A model generated the notes under the pieces. The model was not told the DNA's origin. It worked only from the letters and a program-made list of their open reading frames with translations, and ran no database searches. From an uncultured Collinsella sp. (GTDB lineage: Bacteria > Actinomycetota > Coriobacteriia > Coriobacteriales > Coriobacteriaceae), in the NCBI GenBank assembly GCA_900542155.1, contig UQMD01000011.1, positions 1 through 64,000 of the forward strand: a stretch of DNA of 64,000 nucleotides. The letters run 5' to 3'. Position 1 is the first letter of the stretch, and every line of letters starts with the position of its first letter. Below, piece by piece: positions 1 to 8,635 of this stretch. The position numbers and the translations under genes are program-made.

Positions 1-2
1 TC

Positions 3-485
3 TCCAACTGCTCCAACAACTACGGCCCCTACCAGCACGTGGAGAAGTTCATCCCGCGCCAGATCACCAACATCCTGGACGGCGTGCGCCCCAAGCTCTA
101 CGGCGACGGCCGCAACGTGCGCGACTGGATCCACACCGACGACCACTCGAGCGCCGTGTGGACCATCCTCACCAAGGGCGAGATGGGGGAGACCTACCTC
201 ATCGGCGCCGACGGCGAGCGCTCCAACATCGACGTGCTGCGCGCGATACTCACGCGCATGGGAAAGCCGGCCGACGACTTCGACTGGGTGCGCGACCGCC
301 CCGGCCACGACCGCCGCTACGCCATCGACTCCACCAAGCTCCGCCGCGAGCTGGGCTGGGAGCCCAAGCACACGGACTTCTCCGAGGGGCTCGACCAGAC
401 CATCGCCTGGTACACCGAGAACCGCGCCTGGTGGGAGCCCGTCAAGGCCGCTACCGAGGCACGCTACAAGGCCCAGGGCCAGTAA
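3..485 (+). CDS. rfbB: dTDP-glucose 4,6-dehydratase, C-terminal part (5' end outside window)
   Basis: This is the last 160 residues of an extended short-chain dehydrogenase of the RfbB/RmlB family, which turns dTDP-glucose into dTDP-4-keto-6-deoxyglucose on the way to dTDP-rhamnose. Visible family signatures are SNCSNNYGPYQ, the segment RNVRDWIHTDDH, RPGHDRRYAID and the ELGW motif near the end. The catalytic YxxxK and the NAD-binding loop lie upstream of the window. The frame is open from the first bases and ends with TAA. The decayed rfbD piece at 5159 suggests that a rhamnose operon was rearranged here. Confidence 0.93.
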   Translation, partial: SNCSNNYGPYQHVEKFIPRQITNILDGVRPKLYGDGRNVRDWIHTDDHSSAVWTILTKGEMGETYLIGADGERSNIDVLRAILTRMGKPADDFDWVRDRPGHDRRYAIDSTKLRRELGWEPKHTDFSEGLDQTIAWYTENRAWWEPVKAATEARYKAQGQ

Positions 486-550
486 GTTACCACTGATTGA
501 GGGCGCCGTTGCGAACCACTCGCGGTGCCCGAGTACGAGAGACGCCTTCT

Positions 551-614
551 CGGCCCGTGCGCGCCCTTGCGGACCTGGGGATGACCTCCGGGGAAGCTCA
601 CCGCGCACGGGCCG
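551..614. repeat. 13-bp inverted repeat in the gap after rfbB
   Basis: Two exact 13-bp arms, CGGCCCGTGCGCG at 551-563 and its reverse complement at 602-614, enclose 38 bases. The stem could end rfbB transcription, but no T-run follows, so a factor-dependent terminator or a processing site is as likely. In the rest of the 265-base gap (486-750) I see no gene and no convincing promoter; the sequence becomes AT-richer toward the next gene. Confidence 0.5.
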
Positions 615-750
615 GGGCTTCGATAAGATATCGATGTTATTGTTGCGAAGGTCGCTTATGCGCGGCACTTGAAATGCGAGAAGTGGCGCTGAGTGCTTAT
701 ATTCCTGCTAACATAAATACGTTGGTTCAGATTAAAGGATGGTCGTTTGA

Positions 751-1821
751 ATGGCTGAAGCCCCTGCAGTCTCATTGTTGGTTCCAATTTGTAATGTCGA
801 AAAGTATCTTCGCCAGTGCCTTGAGTCGGCTCGCGAACAATCACTTTCGAACATCGAGATTATATGCATAAACGATGGGTCGACGGATAGCTCCCTCGAT
901 ATCATCAATGAATATGTCGAAGCCGATCCTCGCTTCCGAGTTCTTGACAAGCCTAATTCTGGCTATGGCGACTCCATGAACAAGGGTCTCTCGATGTGCA
1001 CCGGTGAGTACGTCGGCATTCTTGAGTCGGACGATTTCTTGGACTCAGGTGCATTGGAAACAATGTATCGAGCAGCCAAGCAATGCGACGCCCAGGTGGT
1101 TAAGTGCGACTTTTATCTGTACTGGTCTCTTCCCGAAGAGCGCAATGAGAAGTTCGGCTGGGTCGATGCGCTTCTTGAAGGCCATGTGAACCCCCAAGTG
1201 GAGCGAGAGGTGTTTTATCGAAAGCCATCGATATGGTCGGCTATCTATCGAAGGGATTTCTTGGAGAAGAACGATATTTCGTTCCTGCCTTCGCCGGGCG
1301 CTTCGTATCAAGATGCTGGCTTTAACTTCAAGGTATGGGCTTCGTGCGATAACGCGGTCTTGCTTAATGAGGCCTTCCTACACTATCGCCAGGATAATGA
1401 AAAGTCCTCGGTCAATTCTCCTGGCAAGGTTTTCTGCGTCTGCGACGAATACGAGGAGATGCATCGATACCTCGATTCGCATTGTCAGGCCAGGATATAT
1501 CTGCGATCCGTCCTAGCAAAAATGCGCTTCGATAGCTATGAGTGGAACTATGACCGGCTGTCTCCTGAGCTTCGAGAGCAATTTGTTCCTCGGATGGTTG
1601 AGGATGTGAATTCTGATCTACAGCAAGGCTATAGTGATCTCAACATTTTCGAGCCCTCCAAGCGGCTTAATCTAATTCTTCTGCTTCACGATTCCAAGTT
1701 GTATGGAGTGCTTCGGTCTTCGGATGGCTCACGTACTCGAAAAGAGCGCTTTGTTAGGCTGATGCGGGCGGGGGGATTGCTGTCTGCAATTCGATTGGCT
1801 TTGTTCCGATTGACCCACTAA
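751..1821 (+). CDS. Family 2 glycosyltransferase
   Basis: This 356-residue cytoplasmic GT-A glycosyltransferase probably adds a sugar to a surface polysaccharide repeat unit; donor and acceptor cannot be read from sequence. The N-terminus shows the GT2 pattern SLLVPICNVEKYL, then INDGSTDSS, and the acidic metal-binding patch ESDDF at about residues 92-96. No transmembrane segment is seen. The ATG follows AAAGGA by 11 bases. The next gene starts 18 bases after the stop, so the two are likely co-transcribed. Base composition is clearly more AT-rich than in rfbB or the exporter genes, which suggests separate acquisition. Confidence 0.88.
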   Translation: MAEAPAVSLLVPICNVEKYLRQCLESAREQSLSNIEIICINDGSTDSSLDIINEYVEADPRFRVLDKPNSGYGDSMNKGLSMCTGEYVGILESDDFLDSGALETMYRAAKQCDAQVVKCDFYLYWSLPEERNEKFGWVDALLEGHVNPQVEREVFYRKPSIWSAIYRRDFLEKNDISFLPSPGASYQDAGFNFKVWASCDNAVLLNEAFLHYRQDNEKSSVNSPGKVFCVCDEYEEMHRYLDSHCQARIYLRSVLAKMRFDSYEWNYDRLSPELREQFVPRMVEDVNSDLQQGYSDLNIFEPSKRLNLILLLHDSKLYGVLRSSDGSRTRKERFVRLMRAGGLLSAIRLALFRLTH

Positions 1822-1839
1822 CTAATTCCGGAGAAGTGA

Positions 1840-3060
1840 ATGACCAAGCTGAGTATCATTGTTCCCGTCTATAACGTTGAACGGTATCTCCCTGTCTGCC
1901 TTGATTCTATTCGAAACCAGACATTTAGGGATATCGAAATAATCTGTGTCGATGATGGGTCAACCGATAGATCTTCGAACATTCTGGAGATGTATTCGAA
2001 GGTCGAACCTAGAATGCGAATCATCAGTAAAGAGAACGGGGGGCTGTCTTCCGCGCGCAACGCTGGTATTCGCTGTGCCACGGGTGACATTGTTTGCTTT
2101 GTTGATTCTGACGACTTCTTGGACAAGACGGCTGCAAAGCGTATAACTGACGCCTTTGATTCCACGCATGCTGATTTGATTACGTTCGGTGGGCGCGTGT
2201 ATCCTCAATTCCTTTCTAATTGGTGGCTGGATAAAGTACTTTCTCCTCGCGACACAATGTATGCGTCATTCGATCCGTCTCTTTTTGCTCTCGAGGCTGC
2301 TGAGCCGTTCGCTTGGAGAACGGCTTGTCGTCGCGAATTTCTAATTGAAGAGCGACTGTGGTTTGATGAGGAACTTCGGTTTGGAGAGGACAAGTTATTT
2401 CATTACATGGCTTATCCTCGGTCTCGGAAAACCGTGTTTCTGTCTGACAAACTGTATGACTATCGGGTGAATCGAGCCGATTCCCTTATGGCAACCAGAA
2501 ATGACGATAAGGTCTTGAGGATATATGACCATCTACGAATCTCGGATCGTATATGCTCGGATTGGAAACAGTCTGGGAATGCTGAGCGCTTTGGATCTCA
2601 ATTGCTCAGTTTAATTGGTGAGTTTGTGTTCATGGATGTCATGACAGCTCCTGTTCAGGATAGGACAATGCTCGCCAATTTTCTAAAGTCGATCTTGGAG
2701 ACGTACTTTTCGGACGTTCAATTAAAAGCGCTCCTCCATGATAGAGAGTACGGTGCGATGGCTCGTGCGATACTAATCGATCGACGTCGCCTATTTGGAC
2801 CACGTCGAAAGATGATGTTCTATCTTGGAACTCTTAGGAATAATCCCATTGACTTTTTGCGACGGGGTCGAGAGAGGCTCGCTTCATTGGGCGCTGTTCT
2901 TAAGATGCGCCAGATGGCGGGTCGGATTTTTCCTCCGTCGTCTCGGACTGTCGCGCTACGTCATCTTGAATCAGAATTTGTCCAGAAGGAAAGCGTCGCG
3001 CTTCTGAACTCTATCGAGCTTCTACGTATTGAGCTAGGGAATGTTGAGTCGGAGAAGTAG
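1840..3060 (+). CDS. Family 2 glycosyltransferase
   Basis: This 406-residue GT2 enzyme starts KLSIIVPVYNVERYL, has VDDGSTDRS and the metal-binding VDSDDF patch at about residues 88-93, and carries NGGLSSARNAG, typical of capsule and teichoic-acid glycosyltransferases. GGAG lies 6 bases before the ATG. It is co-directional with the preceding GT2 and shares its lower GC. A strong terminator follows at 3109. The substrate is unknown. Confidence 0.88.
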   Translation: MTKLSIIVPVYNVERYLPVCLDSIRNQTFRDIEIICVDDGSTDRSSNILEMYSKVEPRMRIISKENGGLSSARNAGIRCATGDIVCFVDSDDFLDKTAAKRITDAFDSTHADLITFGGRVYPQFLSNWWLDKVLSPRDTMYASFDPSLFALEAAEPFAWRTACRREFLIEERLWFDEELRFGEDKLFHYMAYPRSRKTVFLSDKLYDYRVNRADSLMATRNDDKVLRIYDHLRISDRICSDWKQSGNAERFGSQLLSLIGEFVFMDVMTAPVQDRTMLANFLKSILETYFSDVQLKALLHDREYGAMARAILIDRRRLFGPRRKMMFYLGTLRNNPIDFLRRGRERLASLGAVLKMRQMAGRIFPPSSRTVALRHLESEFVQKESVALLNSIELLRIELGNVESEK

Positions 3061-3108
3061 CGTATCAGGTACCAGGCCGTATCTCTTTGGCTGTGAGGTT
3101 GCGGCAAT

Positions 3109-3150
3109 CGGAGGCTCCGTCAGGATCTGACGGAGCCTCCGTGTTTCTTC
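3109..3150. terminator. Strong terminator between converging operons
   Basis: A perfect 14-bp stem (CGGAGGCTCCGTCA at 3109-3122, complement at 3128-3141) with a 5-base loop is followed by TGTTTCTTCT. It lies between the converging glycosyltransferase and licD genes. On the minus strand the run after the stem is not T-rich, so it mainly serves the plus strand. Confidence 0.85.
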
Positions 3151-3193
3151 TAGCTCGTTTGTTGTCCTATGAGAAAGACGGGTATTTCATTGG

Positions 3194-4324
3194 CTAAACG
3201 GTATCTGGATTCTCAAGATGAAGAGATTCCAAATTGCTGTCAGTTAAATCGACGTGAGCAAAGTGCGTTGAGATATCGTCAGGTAATGAGTAGATGTTCC
3301 CATACACTTCAGTTAATAACTTTTCAATATTTGCCGGTGCTTCACATGGCGCACCTTCAAACGCGATGCGTTGAGTTGGAAGAACGTCGCCTTTCGAGCA
3401 TATCCAATCATATCCATTGAGATCGGTCAGATTGTCGATTCCCCAAATGAGCCCACTGCCGTTGGCGGAGATGATTCCATCATCTTCCGCTTGGTTTAAA
3501 TAGGCATCAAAGATGGCTGCGGCCTTTTCTCCTAATATTGAATTTTCGGAAACATACCCCGCTGCTTGCCACTCTTGATACCAATCCTGAGAGATGAAAT
3601 ATTCGATCATTTCGCCTCTCAGGGCAGCCTGCTTCTCAAACGTTGCATGTGTGACGTCGCTGACCTCGTCAAAGAGAAAAAGGTCAAGGAAACAGGGAAT
3701 ATTCTCGTTGGAGTATTTGAAGCGAATCTGTCGGCAGAAGGCAAATGCATCGTAAACGACGGAAACTGAGTAGCGTGAATCGTCCTCAACTATTTCTAAC
3801 ATTTTTTTAATATCTGCTCGAGTCATCCCGAGGTCTGTATCATCGTCCCATGGAATGAAACCTCCGTGTCTGACAGCGCCCAGGAGAGTTCCAAAAGCAA
3901 TCCAGTAGTCAAGATTGTGTGCTTTACAGAGCTCATTGAATTCTGACAATAATTGTGCGCAGCCTAGTTGATGTAGCCGTAATGGGCCTGTGGCGGGCGG
4001 AATGCTTTTGAAGAAACGTTTTCGAGCATCTTCTGGCAGCTCTCCGTCTTTCCTGTAGAGTTCCCATAGCATGATGACGGTCTTCGAATCGTGGGCTTTA
4101 ATCGCCTTTTCAAGCCGTTCGAATTCACAGGTAAGATGTCCGTTAATGCCGATGTCTGCTTGTTCGGTTCTAGAAAAAACGCGGTCATATTGGGCCGTTG
4201 TTTCGCATCTCAAAGACTCGATCGAATCCCTGAGGGATTCGATCGAGTCTTTGAGTGATTCTATTGAATCCCTCGTGTTTCGCACTGCGCGCCGTGTCGA
4301 TGGGAGTAGATCAAGAATGTTCAC
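3194..4324 (-). CDS. LicD-family phosphotransferase with N-terminal heptad repeats
   Basis: LicD proteins move a phosphoalkyl group such as phosphocholine from a CDP donor onto a glycan. The core is at about residues 130-260 of 376: YWIAFGTLLGAVRHGG followed by the acidic IPWDDDTDLGM. The first 70 residues are not LicD; they contain three heptads (DSIESLK, DSIESLR, DSIESLR) at about residues 18-38 and look like a coiled coil. The start is GTG at 4324 with AAAGGA upstream, and the preceding gene's stop lies inside that ribosome-binding region, so the pair is translationally coupled. The cytidylyltransferase partner supports a CDP-activated substrate, but choline, ethanolamine and glycerol cannot be told apart. 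Confidence 0.88.
   Translation of the reverse strand: MNILDLLPSTRRAVRNTRDSIESLKDSIESLRDSIESLRCETTAQYDRVFSRTEQADIGINGHLTCEFERLEKAIKAHDSKTVIMLWELYRKDGELPEDARKRFFKSIPPATGPLRLHQLGCAQLLSEFNELCKAHNLDYWIAFGTLLGAVRHGGFIPWDDDTDLGMTRADIKKMLEIVEDDSRYSVSVVYDAFAFCRQIRFKYSNENIPCFLDLFLFDEVSDVTHATFEKQAALRGEMIEYFISQDWYQEWQAAGYVSENSILGEKAAAIFDAYLNQAEDDGIISANGSGLIWGIDNLTDLNGYDWICSKGDVLPTQRIAFEGAPCEAPANIEKLLTEVYGNIYSLPDDISTHFAHVDLTDSNLESLHLENPDTV
4209..4255. repeat. 47-bp near-perfect palindrome in licD encoding heptads on both strands
   Basis: Two 23-bp arms, CTCAAAGACTCGATCGAATC plus CCT at 4209-4231 and the exact reverse complement at 4233-4255, flank one central base. The segment also carries 21-bp tandem units. 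Read in frame, both strands give DSIESL heptads. Confidence 0.9.
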
Positions 4325-4327
4325 TGC

Positions 4328-4879
4328 TTATCCTTTAAGACTCGTCTTAATGTCGCTGGTAGAAATACCGGGCGTTCGATTTAGGTATTGAACCTGGCAG
4401 ATATCCCTCAGCGATTCAAAACGCGGATCGTTTTCCCAGTCACTTCCCATGCAGACTGTATCAATCTGAAAGGTCTCTACGTCTGTTGCTTTTTGTTCCC
4501 AGCTATTTTCAGGGATTACAAGGTCAACGTAGCGTATCGCTTCGAGCATTTCCTTTCGCACATTATACGAATAGAAGCTTTTCTTTCCCTTTAGTGCGTT
4601 GAATTCGTCGGTGGAAAGGGCAGCAACGAGGTAGTCTCCAAGGGCAGCCGCCTGTTGAAGCAAGCGAATATGACCATAATGCAAGAGGTCGAAAGTACCA
4701 TAGGTAAGAACTCGACGGACCCCCGATTTCCCTCGCTGGTTGGCTTGCTGATGCAAAATACCCGAGCTTGTGATTGTAACGCTGTGGGGTTCTTCTGATA
4801 TTTCGTGAATCGGAGGATGCCTGTGAGCTTCAGCTTGCGGCTCGATTCGTATCTCGGTGTTTATTTCAGTCCCATTCAT
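4328..4879 (-). CDS. Cytidylyltransferase, glycerol-3-phosphate/choline-phosphate type
   Basis: This small nucleotidyltransferase makes a CDP-activated alcohol from CTP and an alcohol phosphate. The core matches the TagD/LicC family: RVLTYGTFDLLHYGHIRLL with the HxGH-type CTP site, and RTPGISTSDIK near the C-terminus. TagD proteins normally start just before the YGTFD motif, whereas this one has about 50 extra, unrecognised residues. I choose ATG 4879, with GGGGAG upstream, over GTG 4888; no start codon is available closer to the core. It is coupled to licD downstream, so its product is probably LicD's donor. Confidence 0.85.
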   Translation of the reverse strand: MNGTEINTEIRIEPQAEAHRHPPIHEISEEPHSVTITSSGILHQQANQRGKSGVRRVLTYGTFDLLHYGHIRLLQQAAALGDYLVAALSTDEFNALKGKKSFYSYNVRKEMLEAIRYVDLVIPENSWEQKATDVETFQIDTVCMGSDWENDPRFESLRDICQVQYLNRTPGISTSDIKTSLKG

Positions 4880-5158
4880 TCCTTGCACTCCCCGCGCCCT
4901 GTTGACTTGCAGTTTATATTAGCTTAATCAACGGTTTACGCCCCTATGGATATCGACGTAAACACTGCGTGCCGTTATGCGGTTTTCAGCTTGTCTCGCG
5001 GTGCCGGCAACGGGTGCATGGCGTCTTGTTCAATCGATTCGATTTTGCGGCGGGGTGCGCCGGGTGCGATCGCGAGTGGAATCGTAGCCGGCGCTGTCTG
5101 GCTGGAGATAAGGGGAGGGTCTCCAATGTGCTAGATGTTTGGCTGACGGTACCGGTTC

Positions 5159-5626
5159 ATGAGACTGCTGGTGTTCGACGGCACGGCCGAGGCGCACGAC
5201 GATGGGGAGCCCTTTAGCCCGCTGTTCGTCTACGGCCAGAACAAGAGAGCGGGTGACATCGCCGTGGCCGGCTGCCCGCGCTACTATATCATGCGCTCCA
5301 GTTGGGTCATCGGTGAGGGACACAACTTCGTCAAAACCATGAAGGGTCTGTCCGACCGCGTCGCCGACCCGGAGAATAAACTTACCCAGATTACGGTCGC
5401 GGACGACAATCTGGGCCGCCTGACCTTCACGCGCGACATGGCCGCGGCCATCTTCCACGTGCTGGACGCGAAGGCCCCCTACGGCACCTACGGCTGCACC
5501 GGCTCGGGCGCCGTGAGGGGCTGGTCCGACATCGCCCGCGCTGTCTTCGAGGCCGCTAACGGCAACGGCGGGAAGGTCGTGCCGGTGTCGACCGCCGACT
5601 GCTACGCCAGCGCCGCCTGTCCATAA
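5159..5626 (+). pseudogene. rfbD: Remnant of dTDP-4-dehydrorhamnose reductase
   Basis: The reading frame matches the middle of RfbD/RmlD: VFDGT, FVYGQNKRAGD with the catalytic YxxxK, YIMRSSWVIGEG, and GRLTFTRDMAAAI. The N-terminal NADPH-binding half is absent, since VFDGT comes within the first ten codons. The C-terminus stops at DCYASAACP, where homologues continue with an SPxP segment. A shifted frame just after the stop reads SAQPTLLIV, which looks like the missing tail after a frameshift near 5625. I see no comparable piece of the N-terminal half in the 279 bases upstream (4880-5158). Non-functional. Confidence 0.75.
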
Positions 5627-5760
5627 GCGCGCAACCGACTCTCCTGATTGTATGCAGCTCGTCGAGGTGAGAAATCGCGCAAGCGCCCCTGTGTTATCAT
5701 ACGTTGTTCGGCAAGGGCGGCATCTGCCGCTAACGTGCAATCAATAGGGAGGCGTCGTCG

Positions 5761-6573
5761 GTGTCCTCACAGACTCTCGCAACCGAAAAAGCCCCGCGTC
5801 CGTATAAGAAGGACTTGCTCATCCTCGAGCAGCTCGTCACCAAGGACTTCAAGCTCAAATACCGCCGTAGTTTCCTCGGCGTGTTGTGGAGCGTTCTCAA
5901 CCCGTTGCTCATGATGATCGTCATGTCCATCGTGTTTTCTTACATGTTTGGCAGCAACGTCCCTAACTTCCCGCTCTACCTCATCGTGGGCAACGTCACG
6001 TTCTCGCTCATGAGCGACTCCACCAACGCGGCACTTACGAGTATCATCAACGCCGCGCCCCTGCTCAAGAAGGTAAAGGTCAACCGGTACATCTTCCCGG
6101 TGCAGAAGGTCTTGTTCGCGCTCGTAAACTTCGCTTTCTCGCTCATCGCCGTGGCTATCGTCATGCTGTTCTTTCAGGTTATGCCCACGTGGCACTTCAT
6201 CTGGCTGCCCCTGTGCCTGTTCTTGCTGATGCTCTTTTGCATCGGCGTGGGCATGGCCATCGGCGCGCTCTCCGTCTTCTTCCGCGACATCATCCATCTG
6301 TGGAGCGTCGTCATCATCGCGTGGACCTACCTCACGCCCATCTTTTGGGACCTCTCCTTGCTTATCGACAAGGGCGCCCCGCACTGGATCATCATGCTGG
6401 TGAAGATTAACCCCATGTACAACTACCTCGAGTTCATGCGTGACATCTTCCTGTGGCAGCAGAACCCCACGCCCACGGTGCTCCTCATGTGCATCGCGTG
6501 GGCCATCATCGCGCTCATCATCGGTATCTTCGTGTTCAAGAAGACCGAGCACAAGTTCATTCTCTACGTCTAA
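5761..6573 (+). CDS. ABC-2 type polysaccharide export permease (Wzm/TagG type)
   Basis: This 270-residue integral membrane protein has about six transmembrane segments and the ABC-2 exporter signature LKYRRSFLGVLWSVLNPL in its amphipathic N-terminal region. Paired with the ATPase 9 bases downstream, it should move a lipid-linked polysaccharide or teichoic-acid-like polymer across the membrane. It starts at GTG with GGGAGG 8 bases upstream. It heads a co-directional run of five genes (exporter plus three glycosyltransferases) ending at 10954. Confidence 0.92.
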   Translation: MSSQTLATEKAPRPYKKDLLILEQLVTKDFKLKYRRSFLGVLWSVLNPLLMMIVMSIVFSYMFGSNVPNFPLYLIVGNVTFSLMSDSTNAALTSIINAAPLLKKVKVNRYIFPVQKVLFALVNFAFSLIAVAIVMLFFQVMPTWHFIWLPLCLFLLMLFCIGVGMAIGALSVFFRDIIHLWSVVIIAWTYLTPIFWDLSLLIDKGAPHWIIMLVKINPMYNYLEFMRDIFLWQQNPTPTVLLMCIAWAIIALIIGIFVFKKTEHKFILYV

Positions 6574-6582
6574 GGCGGCACC

Positions 6583-7338
6583 ATGGCAGACGCTACCAAC
6601 ACCGAATACGCCATCGAGGTCGACGATGTCACGATGGTCTTCAACATGGCCAGCGAGCAGCTCAACTCCCTCAAGGAGTACTTCATCAAGCTCGTGCGCC
6701 ACGAGTTGTTCTTCAAGGAATTCCATGCTCTGGAGCACGTGAGCTTCAAGGTTAAGAAGGGCGAGGTCATCGGCCTGGTGGGAACCAACGGTTCCGGTAA
6801 GTCCACCATGCTCAAGATTATCGCCGGCGTGCTCGAACCCACGAAGGGCACCGTGACGGTTCGTGGCAACATCGCGCCCCTCATCGAGCTGGGCGCTGGT
6901 TTCGATCTTGAGCTCACGGCGCGTGAGAACATCTTCCTCAACGGTGCGCTTTTGGGTTACTCCAAGCAGTTCATGGAGGAGCACCTGAACGAGATCGTGG
7001 ACTTCGCCGAGCTGCGCGACTTTCTCGACATGCCTATGAAGAACTACTCATCTGGTATGGTCGCGCGTATCGCGTTCGCCATCGCCACCGTGGTGGAGCC
7101 CGACATACTCATTGTCGATGAGACGCTCTCCGTGGGCGACGTGTTTTTCCAGGAGAAGTGCGAGCGCCGCATCCAGAGCTTCATAGATTCCGGTAACGTG
7201 ACTGTGCTGTTCGTGAGCCATTCTATCGGGCAGGTGGAGCGCATCTGCACCTCCGCTGTGTGGATCGAGAAGGGCCACGAGCGCATGATCGGCCCAGTGG
7301 ACGAGGTCTGCGCGGCTTACAAGGCGCAGTTCGACTAA
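6583..7338 (+). CDS. ABC transporter ATPase for polysaccharide export (Wzt/TagH type)
   Basis: This 251-residue nucleotide-binding subunit powers the permease encoded just upstream. Visible motifs are Walker A GTNGSGKST (67-75), a shortened signature SSGM (156-159), Walker B ILIVDE (175-180) and the switch histidine in FVSHS. The stretch before Walker A, including NSLKEYFIKL and FFKEFHAL, is typical of teichoic-acid exporters. It lacks the C-terminal carbohydrate-binding domain of long Wzt proteins, so export probably does not need a recognised terminal cap. A second, inactivated homologue lies at 12648. Confidence 0.93.
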   Translation: MADATNTEYAIEVDDVTMVFNMASEQLNSLKEYFIKLVRHELFFKEFHALEHVSFKVKKGEVIGLVGTNGSGKSTMLKIIAGVLEPTKGTVTVRGNIAPLIELGAGFDLELTARENIFLNGALLGYSKQFMEEHLNEIVDFAELRDFLDMPMKNYSSGMVARIAFAIATVVEPDILIVDETLSVGDVFFQEKCERRIQSFIDSGNVTVLFVSHSIGQVERICTSAVWIEKGHERMIGPVDEVCAAYKAQFD

Positions 7339-7339
7339 T

Positions 7340-8596
7340 ATGTTCGGCGCGTGTGACGAGGCGGCCGCGAGCGAGCGCCGTCCTTTCTTTTCCATCATCA
7401 TGCCCTGCTATGGCGTGGCGGCCTACCTGCCCGATGCCATAGCGTGCGTCCGTGCCCAAACATGTGCGGACTGGGAGCTCATCTGCGTTGACGACGCCTC
7501 TCCCGATAACGTGGCTAGGATCGTGGAGGCGGCCGCTGCACAAGACGCGCGTATTCGTCTTGTGCGCCACAAGGAGAACCAAGGCCTGTCCGGCGCGCGC
7601 AATACCGGCATCGCGGCGGCACGCGGCTCTTACGTATGGATGCCCGACCCAGACGACACGTACGACCCCGAGCTTCTCGAGGAGTGTCGCGCGGCCATAG
7701 CCATGGGTGCTGGTGTTCCTATGGGAGGCGTTGTCGATCCTGCGAGCTTTCCGCTTCGCCCGAATACCCCGTGCGATGTCGTCGTGTTTGGTTGTCGCGA
7801 GGAATACCGCGCTGACAACGGGGCCGTTACGGGTATGCGAGAGCTTGTGCCGGCGCTGGACGGCGCAGTCTTCAGCACGGATGATCTCGATGCCCCCACG
7901 TGTCACGTCGTTGCGGCGGATTCTCCTGCGGCTATCGAGCTTGCCGCGGGGCGAAACGCGTTTCTGCTGGATCGCGACGAATACCGCTCGAGCATTCTCG
8001 ACCTCGAGGAGCTCACGCTCTTCGGGTACGCTTGGAACAAGGTCTACCGCCGAGAGGTGCTCGATGGCCTCTCGTTCGAGGATGTACCGCTCATCGAGGA
8101 CGTCTGCTTCAATATCGAGGTTGCGCGTCGTGTGGGTTCGGCTGCCGTGATATGTCGTCCGCTTTATCGCTATCAGAAACGCGAGAATGATAACCTTACG
8201 AACAAATTCGTGCCGCGCTATTACGAGGTGCACCGCAGGCGCGTGGCGGAGTTGTTCGAGCTGCTGCGCGGTTGGGGCCTGGACAGTACCGACGCTCGTT
8301 CGCGCTTGGGCTTTAGGTTTGCGCGGTACGTGCTGAGCGCCATCGAGCGCACGTTCGACGAGCGGGCGGGCATGGACGCGGCGGCCCGCCGTGCGTTTTG
8401 CGCCGAGCTCACGGCAGACCCTCTGTATCGTGAACTCATCGTCGAGGCTCCGGCGAGGTCGGGACGCGTCTCGCGCGCACTCCATGCTCTGCTCGCCAGG
8501 GGCAATCCGCACCTCATGCTCGCCGCGGGTCGCTGCGTGCATGTGGTGCGGGGAAGGTCTTCGCGCGCATACGCGAGCGCGAAGACGGTTGGATAG
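7340..8596 (+). CDS. Family 2 glycosyltransferase
   Basis: This 418-residue GT2 enzyme has FFSIIMPCYGVAAYL, VDDASPDN, the motif NQGLSGARNTG and the acidic metal site MPDPDDTYD at about residue 100. It starts with ATG one base after the ATPase stop, so translation is coupled. The C-terminal third is Arg/Ala-rich and lacks a clear membrane segment. It most likely adds a sugar to the exported polymer. Confidence 0.88.
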   Translation: MFGACDEAAASERRPFFSIIMPCYGVAAYLPDAIACVRAQTCADWELICVDDASPDNVARIVEAAAAQDARIRLVRHKENQGLSGARNTGIAAARGSYVWMPDPDDTYDPELLEECRAAIAMGAGVPMGGVVDPASFPLRPNTPCDVVVFGCREEYRADNGAVTGMRELVPALDGAVFSTDDLDAPTCHVVAADSPAAIELAAGRNAFLLDRDEYRSSILDLEELTLFGYAWNKVYRREVLDGLSFEDVPLIEDVCFNIEVARRVGSAAVICRPLYRYQKRENDNLTNKFVPRYYEVHRRRVAELFELLRGWGLDSTDARSRLGFRFARYVLSAIERTFDERAGMDAAARRAFCAELTADPLYRELIVEAPARSGRVSRALHALLARGNPHLMLAAGRCVHVVRGRSSRAYASAKTVG

Positions 8597-8635
8597 GATG
8601 CCGCGCGGTCTGTCAGCCGCGAGAGGGGTGTATGC

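Noticed and set aside
497..871. Open frame of 124 codons after rfbB
   Set aside because: It has no family resemblance, runs into the start of the GT2 gene in another frame, and contains the inverted repeat.
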